DNA of 64,000 nt from Plesiocystis pacifica SIR-1 (GTDB lineage Bacteria > Myxococcota_A > Polyangia > Nannocystales > Nannocystaceae). The position numbers and the translations under genes were made by a program. The notes under the pieces were generated by a model. The model worked only from the letters and a program-made list of their open reading frames with translations. It was not told the DNA's origin and did not search any database. Position 1 is the first letter of the stretch. Each line of letters begins with the position of its first letter. Below are positions 18,422 through 24,582 of this stretch, one piece after another. The stretch is taken from assembly GCF_000170895.1 (NCBI RefSeq), contig NZ_ABCS01000040.1, forward strand, positions 1 through 64,000, in the 5' to 3' direction.

Positions 18422-19948
18422 ATGGGGACTCATGACGAGAGCGGCGAGCATCCGCGTAACGAGCTGCCGAGCTTCAGCGACTGGCTCGCCCTCGAGGACG
18501 ATGAAGAGCGCGAGGACGTGCTCTTGCCTGAGTCGCAGTGGGCCCCCGATCGCTGGGTCGACCTGGTCGCGCGCATCGACGCGCCGCTGATGAGGCAGCG
18601 CAATGGGGAAGAGGACGTCGAGTTATTCTGCATCGACCGCTACATGCTCGATGATGTCCTCGGTTATGGGGGCATGGGTGTCGTGGCGCGGGGCTGGGAT
18701 CCAGAGCTTGGCCGCTGTGTGGCGATCAAGCTGTGCTTGAACCCGGGGGAGCTTGGTGAGGAGGCACTGAGACGAGAGGCGATGACCCTCGCGCAGCTTC
18801 GGCATCCCAACATTGTCGCGGTGCATGACATTGGCCGCTTCGAGGACAGCCTGTACATCGTCATGGACTACGTCGAGGGACTTGACGGGCGAGAGTGGCT
18901 CAGGCGGAGGCTCGACGTGGGCGAGATCTGTCGGGTGTTTCGTGGGGCCTGTCTTGGCCTCGACGCGGCGCACCGAGCGGGCATCCTCCACGGGGACTTC
19001 AAGCCCTCGAACATCCTGGTGGGGGTCGGTGGAGAGGTGTGCGTCGCGGACTTTGGTGTCGCCGAGCTCATCGGCTTCGACGGCGAGTCCGGCGATGGGG
19101 AGGGCGACGAGGAGTGGTCGACGCCGCGGGGCGGGACTTTGGCCTACATGGCGCCGGAGCGGCTCTGTGGGCATCGAGGAGATGCTCGAGCAGATCAGTT
19201 CTCGCTATGTGTGTCGATGTGGCAGGCCCTGCATGGCGTCCGGCCGTTCGCGGGGAGCTCTGCGGAGGAGCTACTCGAGGCGATCGAGCGGGGGGAGATC
19301 GAGCGGGGCGACGAGCATGGGGTCGAGGCGATCCCGGAGCCTCTGTCGCGCGCGGTGCTGCGGGGACTCCGGGCCGATCCGGAGGAGCGGCACCCAAACT
19401 TGGGCCCCTTGATGGACGCGGTCACGCTTGCAGGCGGCAAGTCGTCCGCGCCAGAGTGGTACCGAGGACGCGGACTCCAGGCCTTGCTGACTCTCGGAGT
19501 GATGGCGGGCTCATTCGCGGTGTCACTCTCCTGGCTGTGGTGGGCGCTCGGACAGCCCAGGGTCGCGGACCAAGTCTCACACGCGGCTGTGCGCGCCGAG
19601 GCGGCAATGCCCGCGAGGTCAGCGGTTGACGTCGCTATCGCTCTGATTCGCGCCGGCAAACACCAGGACGGTTTGACGGTGTGGGAGGCTGAGCAAGGCC
19701 GGCGAGAGGCCAACGGCGAGCCCTTCGCAGAAGAAGGGCTGCGCGTAGGGGCCGCACTGCTCGAGCGCGGCAACGACGTGTTCGAGGAGAACCCCAAGCT
19801 CAGCGCGAAGCTGGCGAGCGTAGTGATCTCGATTGGCGAGTCCGCGACTGTCGAGCTTGGCAAGTCGGGTCAACCCACGGAGTCTGCGAGGCGGTTGACT
19901 CGCAAGGCCCTCGCTTTGCAGAGGTTGAGCTCCGTCACTCCTGACTAG
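18422..19948 (+). CDS. Membrane-anchored Ser/Thr protein kinase (Pkn2/PknB-like)
   Basis: 508 aa. Kinase domain ~75-345: Gly loop LGYGGMGVVARG, VAIK lysine, HPNIVAVHDIG, catalytic loop HGDFKPSN (~190-197), ADFG (~209-212), GTLAYMAPERL. The catalytic Asp is present but the preceding Arg of the canonical HRD is Gly, so it is a non-RD kinase. A single membrane segment (~358-380, LTLGVMAGSFAVSLSWLWWAL) is followed by a ~125-aa extracytoplasmic tail without a clear domain. It is divergent from the ECF sigma gene; together they probably form a signalling pair. Its stop overlaps the convergent Cys-rich gene. Confidence 0.88.
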   Translation: MGTHDESGEHPRNELPSFSDWLALEDDEEREDVLLPESQWAPDRWVDLVARIDAPLMRQRNGEEDVELFCIDRYMLDDVLGYGGMGVVARGWDPELGRCVAIKLCLNPGELGEEALRREAMTLAQLRHPNIVAVHDIGRFEDSLYIVMDYVEGLDGREWLRRRLDVGEICRVFRGACLGLDAAHRAGILHGDFKPSNILVGVGGEVCVADFGVAELIGFDGESGDGEGDEEWSTPRGGTLAYMAPERLCGHRGDARADQFSLCVSMWQALHGVRPFAGSSAEELLEAIERGEIERGDEHGVEAIPEPLSRAVLRGLRADPEERHPNLGPLMDAVTLAGGKSSAPEWYRGRGLQALLTLGVMAGSFAVSLSWLWWALGQPRVADQVSHAAVRAEAAMPARSAVDVAIALIRAGKHQDGLTVWEAEQGRREANGEPFAEEGLRVGAALLERGNDVFEENPKLSAKLASVVISIGESATVELGKSGQPTESARRLTRKALALQRLSSVTPD

Positions 19949-20472
19949 TCGAAGCAGGTCACGGTGCCATCCTCGTTGGTTTGACCGTGAACGCAGATGA
20001 TGACGTAGCCATTGATGTCCGCACAGGTCCAGGCGACATCGGCGGGAATCGGCTCGCAGCCCTGGCTCGTGCAGCACAGCAGGCTCTCCGTGGCCTCGAC
20101 TGGTGGCGCGCCGACGTACTCGAGGCACAAGCCCATGTCGCACGCGTCGGCGAAGGGTTGGTAGCAGGTCGCTCCCGTCCCCGTCGCCTCGCCGTACTCG
20201 CAGGTGTAGCGCTCTCCCGTGGTACAGCGGTCGTGGGCATCCGGGAAGTCGCACACGGCCTCATCAGAGGTCTCGTCGATCTCACAGCAGAGTTCGGCGT
20301 CGAGGATCGGGACATCAGGCCCGCTGGGGTGGCAGTAGCGGGGGAAAACCTGGCCGAGTACGTCGACGTAGGGCTCGCCGACCTCGTCGCGGTGTAGTTC
20401 CCCACAGAGGTCGGGGATACCGGAGAGGGTGGCGAAAGTTTGGAGAATGGTGAGTGAGCTCGCGAGTATCAT
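19945..20472 (-). CDS. Cys-rich secreted hypothetical protein
   Basis: 175 aa with a short hydrophobic N-terminus (MILASSLTILQTFATLSG) that may be a signal peptide, then about 16 Cys residues arranged in pairs (ELCCEID, SLLCCTSQGC, GYVIICVHG). It is acidic and probably disulphide-bonded outside the cell, like many small secreted myxobacterial proteins. I recognise no family. Its 3' end overlaps the kinase gene on the other strand by 4 bp. Confidence 0.5.
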   Translation of the reverse strand: MILASSLTILQTFATLSGIPDLCGELHRDEVGEPYVDVLGQVFPRYCHPSGPDVPILDAELCCEIDETSDEAVCDFPDAHDRCTTGERYTCEYGEATGTGATCYQPFADACDMGLCLEYVGAPPVEATESLLCCTSQGCEPIPADVAWTCADINGYVIICVHGQTNEDGTVTCFD

Positions 20473-21004
20473 GAATCGACGCTAGCACTGGAGCCATGGC
20501 CCACTGGTCGCCGTCGTCGAGCCTCAGAGCTTCTGAGTGCCAGGTCTCTCCCTGAGCCTTGTCACAGATGCCTGAAGCTGTGACTGACTGACCGGGAGGT
20601 CTCGGTCCCCGAGCAGGCCGACGGCCCGCGGCGGTTCGAGCGGCGCGATCGAGCCCGGACATGACCGCGCTCGATCGAGACCGACGGTCTCCACCCGTCC
20701 CGGAGAAGAGCAGACCATCGGGAGCAGAGTCCTCCTCGCGTGGGGAACGGCTGTTCTGTCGAAGAGGGACAGCCTGGCTCGATGTTCGGGGAGACGAGCC
20801 ACGACCGGCCTGGTCTCCGAAGGTTGTCTCGAGTTGAAAGCGACAGCTCCGAACTGGGAGTCAGACACTGGCTGGTCGCTGGCAGCCACTCCCAAGTAGT
20901 TGGGACACCCTCCTTGAGGTTGTCGCGGGCCTCGGCAGGCTGACGTGCTCAGACCACACAAACCCCGCCTGTGTGTACGGAGCTCCTCTTCTTACATCCC
21001 TTAC

Positions 21005-21110
21005 CCACATAAACCGGACGTAACTGGGACCTAGATTGCCCTTTTTACCCACCTAATCCGAGGCGAAACCACCTAAGTTCGAGGCAAGGTTACCTACCTA
21101 AGCCCCAGGT
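21005..21110. repeat. Iteron-like degenerate direct repeats (3-4 units)
   Basis: Units: CCACATAAACCGGACG (21005-21020), CCACCTAATCCGAGGC (21049-21064), CCACCTAAGTTCGAGGC (21069-21085) and CTACCTAAGCCCCAGGT (21094-21110). The last three are spaced 20 and 25 bp apart, about two helical turns, as expected for binding sites of a single protein. They are candidate integrase/excisionase arm sites or a replication-like iteron cluster. Confidence 0.45.
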
Positions 21111-21192
21111 AAACCCTACTCGCGCTGGGGCTTGGCCAGACGGCCCGTCCCAAAGCCGTACAACTCGTCGTCCAGCTTCCAAGAGGGACCAG

Positions 21193-21238
21193 TGGGCGCT
21201 GCCCTGGCTTTGCCCTTGCACAGCCGGGGCAGCGCCCA
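21193..21238. other. Strong 17-bp-stem hairpin
   Basis: Arms 21193-21209 (TGGGCGCTGCCCTGGCT) and 21222-21238 (AGCCGGGGCAGCGCCCA) pair over 17 positions with one G-U and a 12-nt loop. No T-run follows, so it is not a textbook terminator. It could be an insulator, a structured RNA or a recombination/transfer element. Confidence 0.6.
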
Positions 21239-21312
21239 TTTGCATGTTCAGGGCCCGGGAGCGGCCCGGGAACGCCGCCCCGGACGTCCCGGAACGCCGC
21301 CCTTTTGCATGT
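21239..21312. repeat. Paired direct repeats following the hairpin
   Basis: TTTGCATGT occurs at 21239-21247 and again at 21304-21312 (65 bp apart). Between them CCGGGAACGCCGCCC-like units occur at 21266-21280 and 21288-21302. The nested arrangement is unusual for ordinary intergenic DNA. Confidence 0.45.
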
Positions 21313-21525
21313 GCAAGTGCATCCCTCTCAAACCGCGAGATCAGGAACGCCCTCACCCCGAGGCCAACTAGACAGCCCGACAATGTTGGGTCACGGTGGA
21401 GCCATGGGTCGGATATCGGAGCGAGGCGTGCCCTCGCGTGGTTCGGCGTATGCGGCGATCACCGCCGCCTGCCCACCAACTACCCCCAACTCGAGACCAG
21501 ACGAGCGGAGGGCCAGGTGACCGCC

Positions 21526-22380
21526 ATGCGCACGGTTGGGATCGTGGCCGCTACGGTCGCCGCGACGGCAGCAGTCGGCGGCGCAGCCTACTGGATCTAC
21601 CAACGCTACAAACACAAGCGGGACGACGCGGAGCGAACCAAAGCCGAGGACCGTCCGGCGGACTTCGACGACGACGGCTCAGACCCCGTCACCCCTGAAG
21701 AGCGACGCGCCCGCGGGCACTACATCCCGCGCACGGAGATCGGCGCCGACGTGATGAAGAAGTTCGAGGAGGCCTTCGGTGGCGGCTACGCGCCGCCCAA
21801 GGACGAAGTGATCGATCACCTCACCCAGGAAGACGTCGTGCTCTTCGGCGTCGAGTCCGAGCCCGTCCCCGGCTACCCTGAGACGCGCGAGGAGGTCCTC
21901 ACCGCCAAGGTCCGCACGGTGGAGCGCTCGGTGGTCCGCGCCCGGGTCATCGGCCCCGTCGTGCACGCCGAGCACCATGGCTCCCACGCCGGCCACGGCT
22001 TCCGCGTGGGCGACATGGTCGAGGTGCCGCGTGGCGTGATCTTGTTGGCCGCGCGCCCCAAGCCCACCGAGCTTGAGGGCTACGACAGCCAGGGCAAGTC
22101 CGCCGCGACCTTCCAGCCCAGCCACAAGACCAAGCAGACCTACGAGATCCACCCCGGCACGCCCTACGACCTCGTCATGCCCTACATCACCGAGGACATC
22201 GAGTGGTACGTCGACCGCGAGCTCGTGAAGTTCGAACTCGTCGGCACCAAGGGGCTGCACCAGCAGATCGTCTTCAGCGAAGACAGCATGCGAGGCGGGC
22301 TGACGCTGCGGGCGCTCGATCGAGATCCCAAGACGGGCCTGGTCTTCGTCGCGCGCTGGGAGTTCGACATCCAACCCTAG
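21526..22380 (+). CDS. Membrane-anchored hypothetical protein of the integrase cassette
   Basis: 284 aa from the ATG at 21526; a GTG three codons upstream (21517) is closer to a GGAGG and is possible. An N-terminal membrane segment (TVGIVAATVAATAAVGGAAYWIY) and a basic stop-transfer (QRYKHKRDD) suggest a cytoplasm-facing anchored protein. The body has no family I recognise; it contains a beta-rich stretch (TAKVRTVERSVVRARVIGPVVHAEHHGSHAGHGFRVGD) and a His-rich loop around residues 150-160. It lies 62 bp upstream of the integrase in the same orientation and probably belongs to the same mobile element. Confidence 0.6.
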   Translation: MRTVGIVAATVAATAAVGGAAYWIYQRYKHKRDDAERTKAEDRPADFDDDGSDPVTPEERRARGHYIPRTEIGADVMKKFEEAFGGGYAPPKDEVIDHLTQEDVVLFGVESEPVPGYPETREEVLTAKVRTVERSVVRARVIGPVVHAEHHGSHAGHGFRVGDMVEVPRGVILLAARPKPTELEGYDSQGKSAATFQPSHKTKQTYEIHPGTPYDLVMPYITEDIEWYVDRELVKFELVGTKGLHQQIVFSEDSMRGGLTLRALDRDPKTGLVFVARWEFDIQP

Positions 22381-22442
22381 CGCCGTGGTGGCCTGACTCC
22401 CGAAGGCCTGCACGGCGCGAAGCCAAGACAACAGGGCGAGCG

Positions 22443-24011
22443 ATGAACCCCCGTGAAGCGTTGCTGACCGCCGCCGAGCTCGCGGCGCGGCTGCGCAAGA
22501 GTCGGGACTGGGTGTACCGCCGTGCTCGCATGGGACAGATCCCCGGGGCTCTACGCCTCGAGGGGCGGTGGCGATTCCGAAAAGCCGCGATCGACCGCTG
22601 GCTGTTTGCTCTCGAGGATCCGACGGGCGCCCCCGCCCGGGGTGTGGGAGACTCCCTGTCGGAAAGGCGTGCCGCGCTCATGAAAGTGAAGCGCGACATG
22701 AAAATCACCGTGAGGCAACGGACGCAGGGATACGGCGGGCTGGAGGTGGATCTGTTTTGGACAGACGCCGGCGGCAAGCGCCACCGCATGCGGCGGGCGT
22801 CCCCCTACAAGTCCAAGAACAAGACCCGTCGATGGGCCCAGCAGCTCCTGCGCGAGCGCATGGGCACCGCCGGCGGACCCGTCGACGAACAGGAGCACGA
22901 ACCGACCCCCTACGACACCCAACACAGCTACGACCACGACAAGGACACCGACGAAGAGGGGCTGACCTTCTCCGAGTTCGTGCCCCGCTTCCTCGCCCTG
23001 TGCGAGTCCCCGGCCGCGGGCCGGCGGGGGGCCAACAGCGAGGGGGAGCTTGCGAACAAGCGCGGGATGATCCGCGATCACCTCGAGCCCTACTTCGGGC
23101 AGATGCTGCTCTCCGAGATCACCGCCCGCGAGGCCGACGCCTACGTGTGCGCGAAGTCGACGACGATCAGCAAGCGCACGAGCAAGCCCCTGAGCAGCTC
23201 GTCGATCGCCAACCACCTGGGCCTGCTCCGGCGCATGCTCAAGGTGGCGTGCCGCTGGGACATGCTCACGAAGGTCCCGGAGATCACGATCCCGAAGAAG
23301 GGGGAGGTGGACAACTACCTCAGCCGCCGCGAGAGTCGGCGGTTGCTGGCGAAGGCCGATCCGCTGTTCCGCGACATGATCGCGCTTGGGCTCCGCACGG
23401 GCATGCGCCTGGGCGAGCTGCAAGAGCTTCGCGTCGGGGACATCAACCTCGGGGCGGCGCGCATCCGGGTCACGCGGCAGCGGACCAAGGAGGGCACGAT
23501 CAAAAAGCCCAAGGGCGACAAGACGCGGACGGTCCAGGTCCCGCACGACGCGGTGACCATGCTGCGCAAGCGCGTGGCCGGGCTCGAGCGCGACGAGCTC
23601 GTGTTCTCCAAGCCCGCGGGCTACCAGGCGCCGCACCGCACCGAGGCGCCGGCCGAGGGCGGGGAGCACTGGTCCCACAAGGAGGTCTTCGCTGCGGTCC
23701 AGCGGGCCACGGAGGCGGCCAAGATCGGCCGGAAGGTCGGCGTCCACACCCTGCGGCACACCTTCGCCACCCATGCGGTGGCGGCGGGAGTCCCGCTCAG
23801 CGTCGTCTCGCGGCAGCTCGGCCACGCCGACATCCGCACGACGATGCGCTACGCACACCACGCGCCCGAGCTGAACCCGGGCATCTTCGACCGCCTCGCC
23901 GACGGCTCCGCGATCCCCGCGGGGTGCTCGGAAGGTGGAGCTGACGACCAGTCAGTGGATGATTCATCCACTCGTCATCCAGTTAAAAATCCAGAGGCCC
24001 GAGAACGGTAG
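22443..24011 (+). CDS. Tyrosine recombinase (integrase) with fused excisionase-type HTH
   Basis: 522 aa from the ATG at 22443. Residues ~7-60 (LTAAELAARLRKSRDWVYRRARMGQIPGALRLEGRWRFRKAAIDRWL) are a MerR/excisionase-like HTH_17 domain. A SAM-like core-binding domain follows (~170-270, FSEFVPRFLALC ... NHLGLLRRMLKVA). The catalytic domain has TGMRLGELQEL (Arg), HTLRHTFATH (His-x-x-Arg), LGHADIRTTMRYAH (His, nucleophile Tyr ~465). All catalytic residues are present. Integrase and excisionase are usually separate genes; here one polypeptide carries both DNA-binding types. It ends next to a tRNA-like remnant, which fits phage/ICE-type integration at a tRNA. Confidence 0.92.
   Translation: MNPREALLTAAELAARLRKSRDWVYRRARMGQIPGALRLEGRWRFRKAAIDRWLFALEDPTGAPARGVGDSLSERRAALMKVKRDMKITVRQRTQGYGGLEVDLFWTDAGGKRHRMRRASPYKSKNKTRRWAQQLLRERMGTAGGPVDEQEHEPTPYDTQHSYDHDKDTDEEGLTFSEFVPRFLALCESPAAGRRGANSEGELANKRGMIRDHLEPYFGQMLLSEITAREADAYVCAKSTTISKRTSKPLSSSSIANHLGLLRRMLKVACRWDMLTKVPEITIPKKGEVDNYLSRRESRRLLAKADPLFRDMIALGLRTGMRLGELQELRVGDINLGAARIRVTRQRTKEGTIKKPKGDKTRTVQVPHDAVTMLRKRVAGLERDELVFSKPAGYQAPHRTEAPAEGGEHWSHKEVFAAVQRATEAAKIGRKVGVHTLRHTFATHAVAAGVPLSVVSRQLGHADIRTTMRYAHHAPELNPGIFDRLADGSAIPAGCSEGGADDQSVDDSSTRHPVKNPEARER
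23954..23972. repeat. 19-bp palindrome at the integrase 3' end
   Basis: AGTGGATGATTCATCCACT is a perfect 9-bp inverted repeat around one central T, within the last codons of the integrase. Palindromes of this size can be recombinase core or regulator sites; here it could also be chance within coding sequence. Confidence 0.35.
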
Positions 24012-24022
24012 TTCTCAGGCCC
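23996..24022 (+). terminator. Hairpin overlapping the integrase stop codon
   Basis: GGCCCGAGAAC (23996-24006) and GTTCTCAGGCC (24011-24021) pair over 11 positions with one mismatch and a 4-nt loop; the TAG stop lies in the loop region. It lacks a long T-run but is well placed as the integrase terminator. Confidence 0.5.
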
Positions 24023-24041
24023 CTAGCTTGTGAATTTGAAG

Positions 24042-24113
24042 CTCCGGCAACAGGACTCGAACCGAATTGGGGGCTTCTGCGAAACGTCAATGATGGCGCG
24101 CAGTTGGGCCGGA
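24042..24113 (-). pseudogene. tRNA 3'-end-like remnant (candidate attachment site)
   Basis: On the minus strand the segment ends GGTTCGAGTCC-TGT-TGCCGGA-G, the T-loop/acceptor end of a tRNA. A sequence TCCGGCC, able to pair with six of the seven acceptor bases, lies 72 nt from that end, a tRNA-like length. No D-arm or anticodon arm is recognisable and the T-stem 5' strand does not pair, so it is not a functional tRNA. Its position just past the integrase fits an att half-site derived from a tRNA 3' end. Confidence 0.45.
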
Positions 24114-24345
24114 AGCTCCCGAAATCGTTCGGGTTTCTTTGTGCCGTGGGGGTCCGGGGAAGGTAGGCACGTGGAGTCTCGTTCCGCAGGGTTGGAGCAC
24201 ACGCGGAGCACATGAGGCTCGGAACCGCGAGTGGCCAGAGTAGCAGCGCCGGATCCAAGTTGGCCTGATTCTTGGCCACCCGGACGGCGCCACAATCTTA
24301 CGGCCGACGAGCCGGCGTGCCGAGACGGCTACCAGCACCGTTCTC

Positions 24346-24470
24346 TCGTCGACAAGACAGCGGCGGCAAGGTCAGTGGTGCATGACGGCGATGGCCTGGA
24401 AATCTTCAAAGGATGCTGCGTAGCCATGCTGCGCCACCTTTTCGACGATGATCGGCAAGTTTTCGTCGAC
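24346..24470. promoter_or_regulatory. Candidate upstream activator sites (TCGTCGAC motifs)
   Basis: TCGTCGAC occurs at 24346-24353 and 24463-24470, and its complement TCGACGA at 24442-24448 forms a 7-bp inverted repeat with 24463-24469. They lie roughly 85-210 bp upstream of the predicted sigma54 start site, the usual distance for enhancer sites of a sigma54 activator. Confidence 0.4.
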
Positions 24471-24531
24471 TTTCTGCGTCGGGGCTGAGCCGTTTCAATG
24501 TTCTCCAGGACTTGTACGGGTGAGCCCCCTG

Positions 24532-24545
24532 GGCACGGATGCTGC
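24532..24545 (+). promoter_or_regulatory. Sigma54 (-24/-12) promoter of the helicase-PLD-RtcR-like operon
   Basis: The sequence TGGGCACG-GATG-CTGCT places the invariant GG at 24532-24533 and GC at 24544-24545 with the required 10-bp spacing. It compares with the consensus TGGCACG-N4-TTGCW (two mismatches). A start near 24557, an AGGAGG-type ribosome site at ~24566-24571 and the ATG at 24583 follow in correct order. The last gene of the same operon encodes a sigma54 activator, so autoactivation is likely. Confidence 0.6.
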
Positions 24546-24582
24546 TCTACCTACGCGGCATGACGAGGAGGAACCCAAACTA

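Larger units (their letters stand above)
20473..21525. other. 1-kb noncoding, repeat-rich region upstream of the integrase cassette
   Basis: No convincing gene: the reading frames here have no recognisable motif, and the longest (minus, 20524-20961) has an odd composition with no family signature. The stretch 20980-21115 is visibly AT-richer than its surroundings and carries degenerate CCACCTAA repeats. Further on are a very stable hairpin (21193-21238) and short direct repeats (21239-21312). Such content beside a tyrosine integrase suits arm/accessory sites, an excision control region or a small structured RNA. This is inference from position. Confidence 0.5.
24012..24582. other. Noncoding junction: tRNA-like remnant and operon promoter
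   Basis: This 571-bp stretch has no gene. The left part holds a tRNA 3'-end-like remnant (24042-24113) as expected for an attachment site. The right part holds repeated TCGTCGAC motifs and a sigma54-type -24/-12 element before the helicase operon. It marks the boundary between the integrase cassette and the defence operons. Confidence 0.6.

Noticed and set aside
20524-20961. 145-codon minus-strand frame in the intergenic region
   Set aside because: No motif, no Shine-Dalgarno evidence and atypical composition; more likely noncoding.
22568-23944. 458-codon plus-strand frame overlapping the integrase
   Set aside because: Low-complexity Arg/Pro/Gly-rich product in the wrong frame of a clear tyrosine recombinase.
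24042-24113. Functional tRNA gene
   Set aside because: Only the T-loop/acceptor 3' end is tRNA-like; D-arm, anticodon arm and T-stem pairing are absent.
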